Source of the DNA: Calonectria ilicicola
Taxonomy: Eukaryota; Ascomycota; Sordariomycetes; Hypocreales; Nectriaceae
Reading direction: 5' to 3'
Length of the DNA stretch: 64,000 bases
NCBI GenBank assembly: GCA_020809705.1
Contig: CP085826.1
Location: 868,001 to 932,000 of the forward strand
Numbering within the stretch: position 1 is the first letter of the stretch; each line of letters starts with the position of its first letter. The notes beneath the pieces were generated by a model. It made no database searches. It was given only the letters and a program-made list of their open reading frames with translations, and was not told the DNA's origin. A program made the position numbers and the translations under genes. Below, in pieces: positions 1 to 11,544 of the stretch.

Positions 1-635
1 AAGTTTACCTTATAAATAACCAAAGTCTCCAGTCTAATATTATTAATCATCAATGTATTTATCGTACAAGAGCTCATTAAAGGTGGAGGTAGGGCAAGTG
101 AGTGTGAGGCGCTTGACCTTTGCGTCTTGAATCGCCATTTTGGATAGTGTCGAGAATGTGTGATAGAATATATGTTGACTTAGTAGAATTGTATCTTTAA
201 TATATATTTAAATTGATAAAGTTTTTATTCACTCATTTAATCTAATATAGAATTCTATAATACTAATTCTCCACTGGTCGCAAGCACAAGTTGAGACTGT
301 GTCTTTCAGGACATAAACGGAAATGTTAAACATTCCACACTACGAGGGCTAAGGAGTGATGACGGATCCAATCGACTGCGATGAATGGAAAATATAGTTT
401 TGCTTTTTCTTCCGAATAATTGGATCAATGGCGATGCACAGGTATCCGCCTGAGAGATCACGGTGACATCTCGTGATATATGGCTGTATGGAGCCATAGT
501 TTGGTTGAAATGAAGGCAGAAGCACATTGATAAGTACATCTAGAGGTCTCCTACAACGCCCAAAGGAATAAAAATAGTATATATTGTTGTTCATCTCGTT
601 CATGCGTATCCGTTAAAATTAAATCAGTTCAAGGT
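1..635. other. Gene-free left edge
   Basis: I see no gene here. The frames up to 84 codons between 306 and 603 have no recognisable motif. The first 300 bases are AT-rich. The stretch lies downstream of the F-box gene. Confidence 0.5.
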
Positions 636-2048
636 CTACTGGATAGAGTTGGGCTTTCCATATTTCGTGGCGATAGCCACGAACGAAGAGAGTGGGACGC
701 GAAGACCCGCGAAGCTTTCCTCAGCGCTGTATCTGCTCGGAAAGGCCATGGGGTGGTATCGACGCAGTTCACCTTGCCGAAGTCTATGTGCATCCCAGAA
801 AATAAACCCAAAATATCTCTCCAGCCGTCGTGTGAATAGGCCTAATGAAGCCAAACTGTAGTCTCGGGCGCATAAGAGTGTCCACCCATAATTATGACGA
901 TCGAAGCGTTCCGCGCTATTATCTTTATCCTCCTTGGTAGGTTGTGAGTCGGTATTATGTCTCGGTAGCTCGATTAATGCTTCCGGCAAGAAGTCGCCAT
1001 ACATGGGATAACTTTCGGCTATTCGTGTCCTCTGAGTTGGTTTGTCGGCACGTAAAAGTTTATCAACAAAGGCCTGACCCCTGGCAGATATATGGGACAA
1101 TATACGGTCGCGTCTTCGATCCGTCATTTCTGCAAATAAACCCAAGCCAATATCCTCAAGTTGAGGTACCGCGGCTAATTTTTCCTGATTATCGATATTA
1201 TCCTCTGATCTGGATGCGCCCTTCTCTTCTTCGGAAAGAAGAGACTCGCCGGAACTTCTGAGACCCTGTTCAACCTCTTTCGCATCGGCTTTGAACTGCG
1301 GTTTAGCACTATAAGATTTCTTGGACAACTCAAGAACTTCGAGTACAAAATCATCTTCGAGGTGTCTTGAAACTATATCTATCAAAGTATATTGATACTG
1401 ATGGACACAGCACAATTCTTCAATTTCCCATCTTGGAAGGCGAGAGAGAAAAAGCTTTGCTTGTTCTTGTCTGGAAAATAATTGGTGTTTGTCCGGGTTT
1501 TCGGATAATGGAAAGCAATCGCAGTACATCTCGAACCGCAGAAAAGCCCTCGTTAGTCGTGCATCTTCGGCAAATGACAAGGAAGGCAAATGCTTTCGTA
1601 GTACATCGGAGTAGGATGGATGTGACCAAGTAGGTAGAAACATATCACACGGCCCCCATAACATTGAACTGGCTCTGTAGCTGTAGTCTTGGACAAATTT
1701 CCTTGATCGAAAGTATAGCCGGCTGATTTGAGCAATGTCTTGGAGATCCGATGGCATCTTCAGGCGGTTACCATGATAGTCGTCCAGCACTGTTTCGACG
1801 AACTTTTTGCATTTTGGCCCTGGAGTCTGGCTCGATGCGTAAAATGCGCCTAACGCATGTGGAAAGCTCACACCGAATGCATTTTTGACAACCCGACCCA
1901 GGATTCTTTCTCGGGCCGCTAAGAAAGTGTTGTAGCAAGCCTTTGATGCGATTATGACGGCCAAGAGATCAGAAGGCAGGATTATTGATTCAAGGATCAG
2001 ACTGAGAAGTTCTGGTGACAAGTTATAGAGGTGTGATGACGACGACAT
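636..2048 (-). CDS. F-box-like domain protein
   Basis: Single-exon protein of 470 residues. Its N-terminus (about residues 6-55) has the Leu/Pro pattern of an F-box-like helical domain: LSPELLSLILESI, then a second helix with ASKACYNTFLAARERIL. F-box domains link substrates to Skp1 in SCF ubiquitin ligases, and in fungi many such proteins have no known target. The rest resembles the large uncharacterised fungal F-box class: an acidic, Ser/Glu-rich low-complexity linker near residues 250-300 and a conserved-looking tail with HRLRQGE and SRYSAEESF. I chose the ATG at 2048. An in-frame ATG at 2069 would add seven residues. No introns are needed. The substrate is unknown. The reading frame is clear and the F-box call rests on pattern only. 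Confidence 0.7.
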   Translation of the reverse strand: MSSSSHLYNLSPELLSLILESIILPSDLLAVIIASKACYNTFLAARERILGRVVKNAFGVSFPHALGAFYASSQTPGPKCKKFVETVLDDYHGNRLKMPSDLQDIAQISRLYFRSRKFVQDYSYRASSMLWGPCDMFLPTWSHPSYSDVLRKHLPSLSFAEDARLTRAFLRFEMYCDCFPLSENPDKHQLFSRQEQAKLFLSRLPRWEIEELCCVHQYQYTLIDIVSRHLEDDFVLEVLELSKKSYSAKPQFKADAKEVEQGLRSSGESLLSEEEKGASRSEDNIDNQEKLAAVPQLEDIGLGLFAEMTDRRRDRILSHISARGQAFVDKLLRADKPTQRTRIAESYPMYGDFLPEALIELPRHNTDSQPTKEDKDNSAERFDRHNYGWTLLCARDYSLASLGLFTRRLERYFGFIFWDAHRLRQGELRRYHPMAFPSRYSAEESFAGLRVPLSSFVAIATKYGKPNSIQ

Positions 2049-4156
2049 GGCTGACGAGCAAACTAACATGGAGTGGCGCCGGTAGTTCTTCTGCTGATGA
2101 CTGGGCTTTAACTACCGATTCAAGATAACTTTGCTGTTACCGAAATGTCGAGCAAGGGCGCCTAATCATGTGACCAGCTTTTGTCCAAACACGCGTAACC
2201 GGTGCAATCGACCGAATACGAACCTGGTAAATTAATTTCGTTTTTGTCTGTGCGGGTGCAAGGGTCTGGCGTTGAGGATGGCTTGCAAGCTTGGTTGGTT
2301 TATGTGAAGAACCATGCCCACAATGCTCATTTCGGAATGTACCGAAAAAGCGAAAAAAACAAGAAATCCCAGAAAGCCAAGAAATAAGAGCAATCAAGGT
2401 TTTGTCCGCTTAATGCAGGTGCTCCCATCGCAGTTGTAACGTGATTACCGTTTCTGCCAAGACTCTTCCCTCACAAATATTTCTTCCTCGTTCACGTTCA
2501 GGGGACACGCAATTGCGCCGATCCTTTCTCAATGGGTCAAAGCGGCAGCGGCTAAGCGCCCTCTCCATCGCGATGGCCATCACCCACGAATAAGCTGTGA
2601 CAGTCCAAATCCCCTCAGATGCACGGAACCTCTCTTGAGGTGCATGCCATATTTGCCGCACTTGATCACGATGTTCGAGGCGTCACGCTTTTGGACTAAT
2701 TTACCCCATTTAGCTAGTGTCTCGCAATGCAACACGCAACACGGGTCATGTAATGCCACTTAAGCTGAAAATAAAAGCCCCTTGAATATAGGACGGGTTG
2801 AGATGAAGACCGCCACCAGGGAGGAGGGATCCAGGGACTAACGGCTGTCCCGAAAGCACAGGCCACAGTTATTCACATCAAAGCCACTCAACGGTAAGAC
2901 CGGTAACAAAGTAACTGGATGCTTCGTCCCCGATCTTTGTCACCGGCATCGGCATCGGCGTTGCCTACGTTCACATTTCCTCTCGATAACAAGGAGATGC
3001 TTGTAGCTGATCATGTTCATCTTCTGTAAGATAGTATCGTGAAGAGAGCCTGCGAATTGGGTCTCTTGACCTAGGCAGTTTCCGCGTACTTGTGGCAGAT
3101 ATAGTGTAAACCAAAGAGCAAGTTGAAGGTGAATAAAGATCGCTTGAATATGAGGGCGCTAGTATGACACTGGAATTCATATCCGGAAAACTTTCCAATT
3201 TCTATGGATGCGCACAGGCATATCATCCCAAATGAGAAAGCCCTTGCCATTTTGAATTCTATTCTTCATTTGTTATCCTCGGGAATAATTTCGTTGTGTG
3301 TTGCACGGCCCCAGCTTAATGCCACGGCTCTTTGTGAAAACACGGCAACTAGTAAACCAGGCCCAAGCCATCGACTAGCGAGCCCTATTTTCAATCGGCC
3401 CGCATAACTTCCGTAGCTTCCTTTGTCCGTGTTTTCTCCATGGTTTGCTATTGATTTCTTGATTAAGGCAGGTTTTGGGGATTGGATAATGTCGCTGATG
3501 ACGGCACTGCTGTTACTCCGGATCCATGGTTCCCATAATTCTACAGGCTTTCATGGTGATATCCTTCTTGATTGATGACAGTTTCGGAGTGAAAAAGACA
3601 TCTGCAGCTATCAATTGATGCTGTTAATAGTCACTGACATCGACGTTTAAAAAAGCCAAGAAGCAAATTGTTTTTTCCAACATACCCTTGCGGGTTGTTT
3701 GGCCGTGATCAAGAAACGCCTGGACGCCGTTTTCAGCCGCATTTGCATTTTGTAACGGCAATGCGCTGATTGAAATTACAGGAGTATCTTGAGACCTGCA
3801 GCTGCCAATGCAGGCGCATTGATATCTAGAAAAAAATTGCTTGGTCATTGCGGTGCGACACGAGCGTTTCATTTCCACACCATGTAGGATTTGGTGGTAT
3901 AGGCGATGCTATTTGCTCTATCCCAACTGGGAAGGCAACCAATATAATTCTATATTTCACTTGAAGTTCATTGCGCCCCAACAAAATGTCAATCACCATG
4001 GTAATAATGTGTAGAAGAGTATAATGTGCTTACTTGACAATCGACTTTCGGTTTCATCATCAAGACGTCACATTTTACTCTATTTTGCTCTTCTCTTATC
4101 TGGTGCTTTTCTCGGCTCGTCATGAATGAATCCTGCTTCCTCTCGTCTACTCAACT
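2049..4156. other. Intergenic, 2.1 kb, no gene recognised
   Basis: It holds the promoter of the F-box gene (reading left) and the 3' flank of the minus-strand GTPase. Several frames of 60-84 codons exist (for example 2410-2661 and 3624-3878 on the minus strand), but none has a domain pattern or credible splice partners. Confidence 0.5.
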
Positions 4157-5800
4157 TTATTTGGAAATGAAGTCCCCATATTTTTTACTGGACCGGTCAC
4201 CCATCATAATCATCAACTTCCCAGACTTTTTTTCTTTTTCTTTTTTCTTCTTCCTTGAAAAGTCCAACTTCAACCCAGCAGAACCGAACAAGGCTATTCC
4301 GGCTGCCACCACGGGTATCTGCATTGTAGCTGCACCAGCCGCAATTGTGGCCAATCCCCCCATCATTCCAGCAATTGAGAGTAGGTTTCTCTTGATCAAT
4401 TTTCTCTTTTCTTTCTTTGCAAGCTGCTTCTCGATTGCCTCTCGTCTTGCTTGATCCTTCACATACTGCTTCATCTTTCGAATAATTTGCTCCTCGCGTA
4501 GCTTCTCAAACCGTTGACGATTGTCGACCTTTTGTAGTGTATCATATTCGAATTCATCATAAAGAGCTTCATATTCGACAACCATGGTTTCGTTAGATTC
4601 TTGGTCGTTGTTAGCAGTAATTTCCTGAAGGTGCTTTCGGGTATTTTCTTGGCCCATTTGCCCCCAACTCTTCTCTCTGTTTTTTATCTCATTTAATTCT
4701 CTCTTCAGTTCTATGACCTGATCACAGAGTTCAGATACTTCTTGTTGAGTGTCTAGAAATAGTTGTTGATAGTCTTTGGCCTTCGACGCAAAGACAACCT
4801 CTAAATCCTCCCTAAGATCTTGTTCGGCAGTTTCTGCAATGTTGAGTTGGCGCTGCAATTCGGCTGTTTGTGTTTGTAGAGCTATGGCTGTAGCCTTATT
4901 CTGTGCTTCAAGTGCTTCTTTCAGTGACGTTCGTAGCTCTTTTAACTCTCCATGCAGTCGCTGCCACGTTGCTCCATGATCTTTTACAAGCTCTCGTCCT
5001 GTAGCAGTGTCATCGAGACTTTTTCGTTCGTCCACTAACTCCTTTTGGAGACGTAGAATTGCAGGCCCTTGAGTGTCCGATAGCCAAAGAAGGGTGGAAA
5101 GTACGGAGAGTGCCGAGGCTTGTGTCCCTTGCCACCTTTGTATGCGACTTCCCTCCGTTACCATGGAACCCCAGAACTCATTCACCGTCCTTAATTCGTT
5201 TTCTCGTTCGCAAGCCTTTACGTAATCATGGTTCCCAAATTGCATCTCATTCCACATCGTAGTGACCAGCATGGTAAATTTTGATCCTTCGGGACCACAC
5301 ACCTTTTTAATCAAATTGAAGCTCTTCATTGCAGAACCCGATACTCGATTATCTGTAATACGATGCAGATAGGTTATTCCCCCCAAGCGCAGCCCAAGCG
5401 TGAAGATTCGGGTTAAAAGCATCGCAATTTCCTGGAATGTCCTGGTGTCAGGGTATTGAGTGTCATCAAAACCAGGAGTATCGACCAAGTAAACACGGCG
5501 ATTGCCTGACATATAGCAATACAGGCCAACTCCAGAAGTGGCTGTTGATGTAAGCGGTGCGTAACTTATAAAGCATTCTATCGTTCAGCAAGGCGAGCAT
5601 AGACTTACCGGATACCAGGCCGTGACCAATTCCCGCATCCTCTCCAGTCAACCTTTCAATAAAGGTGCTTTTCCCAACCCCAGTGAGGCCCATTACAAGA
5701 ACTATAACGTCGGAGGGACTAAAATGCTATCAGAGAAAAGCCATGATGTTGAGTCTCTCTCGAGATTGACATACGAGAGCATTGTAACATCGTCAGCCAT
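4157..5800 (-). CDS. P-loop GTPase with coiled coil and C-terminal membrane-like segment
   Basis: Three exons: 5800-5775 (only 26 nt), 5718-5609 and 5541-4157, giving 506 residues. The P-loop is GLTGVGKST at residues 19-27, the G3 motif is DTPGFDD, and a hydrophobic strand ending TTMW sits where G4 is expected, so this is an AIG1/septin-like G domain of the uncharacterised fungal type. Residues of about 200-430 are Glu/Gln/Lys-rich and predicted coiled coil. A Gly/Ala-rich hydrophobic stretch follows at about 432-467 (AGMMGGLATIAAGAA, then IPVVAAGIALFGSAG), and then a Lys-rich tail. It is divergently paired with the paralogue at 6393. Both genes have a phase-1 intron at the same place between P-loop and G3, so they arose by duplication. 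I infer GTP-dependent assembly with membrane targeting. No function is known to me. Confidence 0.85.
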
Positions 5801-6392
5801 GACGGCAAGAAGAAGTCGGCTATCACAATGACAAGATTGCTTATGTTTCAATATTTAAAGGTCTAGGCGTCGCACTATCCTAGACCACTGAATCGGATTA
5901 TTACGAGAACAGTCGAAGATAACGTCTCGCTAGCGACATAAATATTTGCAATCTAAAAGTTTTGACAGTTGGAAAGTGGCTGATGGCAGCATTCACCAGT
6001 ATCTAATCGTCAAGGCATTTTCGCAAGCAGTCGTCCCACCTGATCCCCCAAATCGAAAAAGGCTGAGTAGAAAGTGGAGAAGATGCAAGGATGGTAACAG
6101 GCAACAGTCCTAAAACGGCCCCTAGACCTACAGGTTGGGGTTGTATTTGGCCGCAGCAAAGTAAGCTGACTGCATAATTAGTGTCGTTGGTGAGCTGTCT
6201 GTTTTGCCTTGTGAATAAAACACCTTGGGCTCAAAGTCACGTTATTGCCTTCACATATGACCTAACTGCCGTGCTTTGATCGTTTTTTTGCATTTTCATT
6301 TTACAGCAAATACTGCGCCGCTCAGGATCGCGACGGTCCTCTCGCAGCGACTAGGTCCAAAACCAACTGACGAAATCCATCCAAGTTTGACA
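5801..6392. promoter_or_regulatory. Shared divergent promoter of the GTPase pair
   Basis: This 592-bp region separates the two start codons, so both genes must be controlled from here or from within each other. I see no clear TATA box or palindromic operator. Co-regulation is an inference from geometry. Confidence 0.5.
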
Positions 6393-8709
6393 ATGAGTGA
6401 CCAATTTCCAACCATCGACCCTGGCCCAAATGACATTGTCATCGCAGTCATGGGAATGACGGGCTCAGGAAAGAGCACATTCATTTCTCTATGCACGGGC
6501 GAGGATGTCGTGATCGGTCACAAACTAGAATCTTGTACGTGGTATGCCAGAATTGTCTCTCAGTTCTAACTTTTCTAGGCACGCAGGATGTGAACGTATA
6601 TCGATGCCGCTGGTCATCGACCATCGACGTCTATTTAGTTGATACTCCGGGATTCGACGATACCACTCGCTCTGACACAGAAGTTCTCCAAGCAATTGCG
6701 CATTGGCTGGCGAAATCATTTGAGAACAACGTCAAGTTAAACGGCATGATTTACCTTCATCGCATCATAGATCCACGGGTCGGAGGGTCTGCGAAAAAGA
6801 ACCTCTTCATGTTTAAAAAGATATGCGGCACTCAGGCTCTCACTAATGTTCTACTCGTCACAACCATGTGGGAGCTCGCGCAACCGACGACGGGAGAAAC
6901 ACGTGAGACTGAACTAATCAATACTGAGGACTTTTGGGGCTTGCTGGTGAAATGCGGGGCTCAGGTTCAACGACACGACAATTCCCGTGAGTCTGCGATG
7001 GGCTTGCTCAAACATTTTGTCGGGAAAGAACAAGTCGTCATGTCCATTCAAAAAGAAATGATTGACGAGCACAAAGATCTCCACGAAACTCAGGCTGGTA
7101 TGCAGCTAGATGCTGAAATTGTCAAGGCAACAGACAGTCTCAGAAAAGACCTAGCGGATACCCATGAAATGATGAAGCAAGCTCTGGAAGCTCGTGATCA
7201 AGAGTCTGCTGAGATGCTGCGCCGTTACGAGATGGAGACTCAACGCAAATTTGAAATGATGACACAGGAGCGCGAGAAGTTGAAAGTGACACTAAATGAG
7301 ATGCATGAGCGGCAGCGCGGCCGTGATGAGGAGACTAAACTGGAACTGAGGCGTCTACGAGAAGAACTTAATACCAAAGCTGCTTCACAACAAACACATC
7401 AGACTCAAGAGCAATACAAGCTCATGATAGAACGTGAGGAGACACAAAATGAACTAACCATTCTCCGTAAGGAATTAGCAGAAGCCAAAGCAGATCGGAA
7501 GCCATTGGAAGATGCATTGATGCAGGCCATGGAGCAGTTGAAAGTGATTGAAAGCTTACGGCCCTCAAGCTCAGACAACCGGTCTCACACAAAAGATTCA
7601 TCAGATATCGAGCGGTTCAGTACAGAGCTGGCTCGCAAGTGGAAAACTGGAAAGGCTCGGTCAGTTTGTCTGAATGGGCATGAGGGAAGCGTATACTGCC
7701 TACAATTTGATGAGTATGTTTCCAAACCTCGAAAACCAACGATGTGGTTCCTAATTGATATAGTGACAAGATAATTACTGGCTCTCGCGATATGACGATT
7801 CGCATTTGGGATATAAACACATTCAAGTGTCGACTAGTTATTGGCCCACCTGATGTTCTCGACAGACGCGAGACACTCTTGGATCGAGATGGAGACCCTG
7901 CGCATTTTGCCACATTATCTGATAAACGATATGCAGTCACCTCAATGCCTGCAACAACCTCTTTTAGAATTTACCACGACGCCTCGATTCTCGCTCTACG
8001 TTATGACGACAAAATCTTGGTGACAACTTCATCAGATTGCACTTGTATTGTTTACGACGTTCGTGCGGAATATCGGCCCATTCGGCAGCTTCGCCATCAC
8101 ACAAACTCTGTTTTAAATGTTGCATTTGACAATAAATATATTGTTAGCTGTAGCTCGGACCGTACCATTTGTGTTTGGGACCGCAAAACATGGGATCTGT
8201 TACGACAACTAGAGGGTCATTCTGCAGCTGTTAATACGGTGAGAATATTTGGCAACACCATTGCTTCTTGCTCGGGAGACTCCACAGTAAGGCTATGGAA
8301 TATCCGAACTGGGGAAGTTATTCGGAAATTCCGTGGTCATGATGGAGGGGTTGCTTGTTTACAAATTTCGAAGGATGGGAACTATATCATCTCAGGTGGT
8401 AGGGATGCGACTATTCGAATCTGGAACACAAATACAGGTGAATGCGTAAGGAAACTCTACGGCCACGATAATTTAGTACGCGCTCTCCATGTTGATCCGG
8501 ACGGTACAAGGTTGGTCAGCGCAGATTATGATGGTGATGTCAAAGTCTGGGATTTGGAAACCGAACGCCAGCTTCTCGATTTCCCCAAGCAACATACGGG
8601 CTGGGCCCAGAGCATTCAGAGTGACCGCAAGCGGATCGTGAGTTCAGGCAAAGATGGCAGAGTTTGCCTACTAGATTTTAGTGCCGGTATTGAGAACTCC
8701 CTAAGATAG
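6393..8709 (+). CDS. P-loop GTPase-coiled coil-WD40 protein
   Basis: Three exons: 6393-6534, 6579-7713 and 7764-8709, giving 740 residues. The P-loop is GMTGSGKST at residues 21-29, followed by DTPGFDD and a strand ending TTMW. Residues of about 200-400 are a long charged coiled coil. From about 412 to the end there are seven WD40 repeats (for example TIRIWD, TICVWD, TVRLWN, TIRIWN and VKVWD), enough for a closed propeller. Intron 1 is 44 nt, and intron 2 lies inside the first WD repeat. The start ATG is the one that gives a short tail before the P-loop, as in the paralogue. A nucleotide switch joined to a WD40 propeller recalls STAND/NLR-type sensors, although this is a GTPase domain and not NACHT or NB-ARC. 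The ligand is unknown. Confidence 0.87.
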
Positions 8710-8993
8710 AGTATATTCGTATCGTACATAAATAAGCTCTGGCGTGGCAAATGGGGTGGACAACGCGGGGGAGTGTAATGCAATGAGTTGAAAAAGCAAT
8801 TTTCACAATCAGTACGCAAAATAGCCGCTTGAGAAATATAATATAATCTCTATCTATATTCAACTATTCGGAAAATCCATAATTATGTTGTTAGGCTGGA
8901 ATTCATTCCATTGATTTCGTCAATGAACTTGAATGTCCTAACAAGATCCTGTCTAAACTGCTTATAATGATAAGTAGAAATCGTGTCGTAATT

Positions 8994-10555
8994 CTAGCTA
9001 ATCATCAATGAACGAAGCATCTCTCGTTCTTTCCCGTTTTTTGCTGCAACCAAGGCACGCTTTGCAACAGAATTATACTTCTCGACCCGGTCGGAGTTCC
9101 ATCTCCAGTCCTCAAGTTTCTCAGCCTGACTGAACGAAACAAAGCCTTTCACGAGCCAGTCATCGTCGTTCATACCAGGTAGAGCCTTTATAAACGTGTC
9201 AGACTCGGGTCCAATTCTCAATTGAACCCTTTGTGTCCCTCTGGCCAACTCGGTCAAGGACGTTACACGGTCGCGTCTTTGTTCAGCATATGACGCTAAA
9301 CATTGATGTAGTTGATCCTGAGGTATTCTTTGGACATTGCGGTTGCCATGAGTTTCTCTTATTGCGAGTAAATTATTCACAAAGCAAGCTGCTGATTCGA
9401 AGGCCAAATTTGCTCCCATAGCAGCGTGAGGTGCCATCTGAGACCCTTTGTTAACCCATAATCCTCGAAGCCCTACAATCTCTTTGTTTTGTGTGGGAAC
9501 ACTCACTTTGTGCGTAGCATCGCCAAGCAGAAACATTCTTCCCGCAAACCAACTTTCACAAATCCCTTGCTCCAGAGATAGAGTTATTTTGTATTCTCCC
9601 CGTTCAAGTACATCTGAGAAGTGGACACCTTCAGTCAAAAGTACATCAGAGACCAAAGCACAGGTGGCTTCGGTATCATCGTCAGTGAATTTTCGTCGTT
9701 GTCCGTATTTGAGAGATTCCTCAAGCGATTTAAAAACAAACCAATACAATTTCCCATTGAGCCCTGAGAAGACCAAAACCGATGCTTCGCGATTGTAGAT
9801 GGTAAAATAACGGCCCTCTCCGATTGATGAAATCGAGGCAGAGATACCAAAGACGCAGTAGCTCTCTGCAGAAAGATCTATACATCAAGTGCGAACAGTC
9901 AGAATAATTAGCAAAAATCCTTTAGAGCATTACATACAGTTAGGGTCAACTTCAAGCGGTTCTGGAATCTGTTCTCTGACAAATTTGCGGACAGTGCTAT
10001 GGACACCGTCTGCACCAGCCACAACTTGGCAAGCAAAGACTTCGCCGTTCGCGCATTTAACAATTGCTTTATCTTCCAAATTCTCGATTTCCACTACTTT
10101 CTTGAAAGCGTGTAATCGTGACTTGTCCTGGATACTGTTGAATAAGATGCTTAAAATGCGACGTCTATCCATAAAGAACGCTCCATATCCGAATCTGGAG
10201 TCTGCTTTAGTGCTTGATCAAGGAATCCTCTCTCAAGTATCACTCACAGGTCAGGGTAAGCTCTCGAAGCCTTTGTGGTAGTGTATAGCTCGCCAGTTTC
10301 GCCATCTCTATGCTCCCAGCAGTCATGCTTGACCGACCACTTTTCTATTTCATCAATGACACCAATCTGGTCGAGTATTCTCAATCCACTGGGCATCAAG
10401 CCAATACTAGCACCTGACTCGGGCACTAGTTCGTGAGCTTCAAAGAGCAAATAGGATACGCCGGCCATTTCGAGCATTTTAGCGAGTGCTAACCCGCCGA
10501 TGCCACCACCCACAATTCCAACCACGACGGATTCTTGGGGGCTGCTTGGTCGCAT
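8994..10555 (-). CDS. FAD-dependent monooxygenase (salicylate/kynurenine hydroxylase-like)
   Basis: Four exons: 10555-10248, 10194-9938, 9877-9507 and 9437-8994, giving 459 residues. An N-terminal Rossmann motif (GIVGGGIGGLALAKML) binds FAD. The DG motif (GADGVHSTVR) and GD motif (LLGDATHK, then MAPHAAMGAN) place it in the class A flavoprotein monooxygenases, which hydroxylate or epoxidise small, often aromatic or polyketide/terpenoid substrates using NAD(P)H. There is no membrane segment. The third intron is exactly 69 nt and stop-free, so retaining it would insert 23 residues right after the GD motif. It is convergent with the WD40 GTPase (284 bp between stops). The substrate cannot be read from the sequence. 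Confidence 0.88.
9438..9506 (-). other. In-frame, stop-free 69-nt intron
   Basis: The donor is GTGAGT and the acceptor TCTCAG on the minus strand. Family alignment places MAPHAAMG directly after the GD motif, so the 23 intervening codons are best read as an intron. Both spliced and unspliced messages stay open. Confidence 0.8.
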
Positions 10556-11544
10556 TTTTTATACAAGGGTGTCAAAGTAAAGGTGTCACAGGCTTTTGTG
10601 TAAAGATGCAAAATTTAATATTTCAAGTTAGGGATGACGGATTCAACAATGTGTGTGTCAGAACTTAACGGCCAAATCCATCCTCGATAGTATCATGTAT
10701 TTATTATAAAATATTTCGGCTAGGGTCTACGTTTTGCACACACAGATCTACATAATTACTAATTCTGAAGTCTTTCTCGCGCTGTTTCGGACACAGGTGT
10801 ATTCCCGAAGCGAGGGCGAGGCTTAGCGTGGGTTAGTTTGTTGGATGATCAATCCTCACAGTCTCCACAACTTGGGCTCGGACGCATCGGATTGGACCTA
10901 GTGGATTCAATGGGATAAAAGCGGTTGGGAGGTGTACGCCGAACGGACCCGAAACCTCGCAGGTTGTCAGCCGGGGCGCACGCGTCTCGGTCATCTCAAA
11001 ATAATAAGCCGCCACACTCGGGTCCGGCCGCACAATTTCCTCAGCCCCATGCATATGCCCTTAGATCGCACTCGGAGAATATTCGGCGCATTCTGTTCTG
11101 TTCCAAAGTCTAAGAGCTAATAATAGCTGAATTGAGTGTGGCTTTCTCAGGCCTATCGTGATGTACTGCATAGAGCCGCATCACACTACAAAACAGTCTA
11201 CCCGGCGCGCACATATTTTTTACTGGGCACATCTGTAAACTTTTAATTTAGAATATTCACAACTGCATTCATTCATGCAATGTCTCAAAAATGATTGGAT
11301 GACCAGTTTCCATCAAGGACGACTTTAAAATCCAAGTCGTTCTAGGAGAGGATGTCACGATTACGTGGAGCAGGGATATATATACCGATACTAAATTACT
11401 CTTTTATTGATACTATGGTCATACCAACTCATAGTCATACCAAAACCGAGATACATAGAAAAATAATAGCTATACTAATGATTTCAGATTCTCCATCTGG
11501 TGGCTTCAAGACACAGAATCATCCATCCTCCAATAATACACCCT
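10556..11544. other. Intergenic, about 1 kb
   Basis: It holds the promoter of the monooxygenase and the 3' flank of the repeat protein. The frames at 10833-11113 overlap in several phases and show no family pattern. Nothing else is recognised. Confidence 0.5.
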
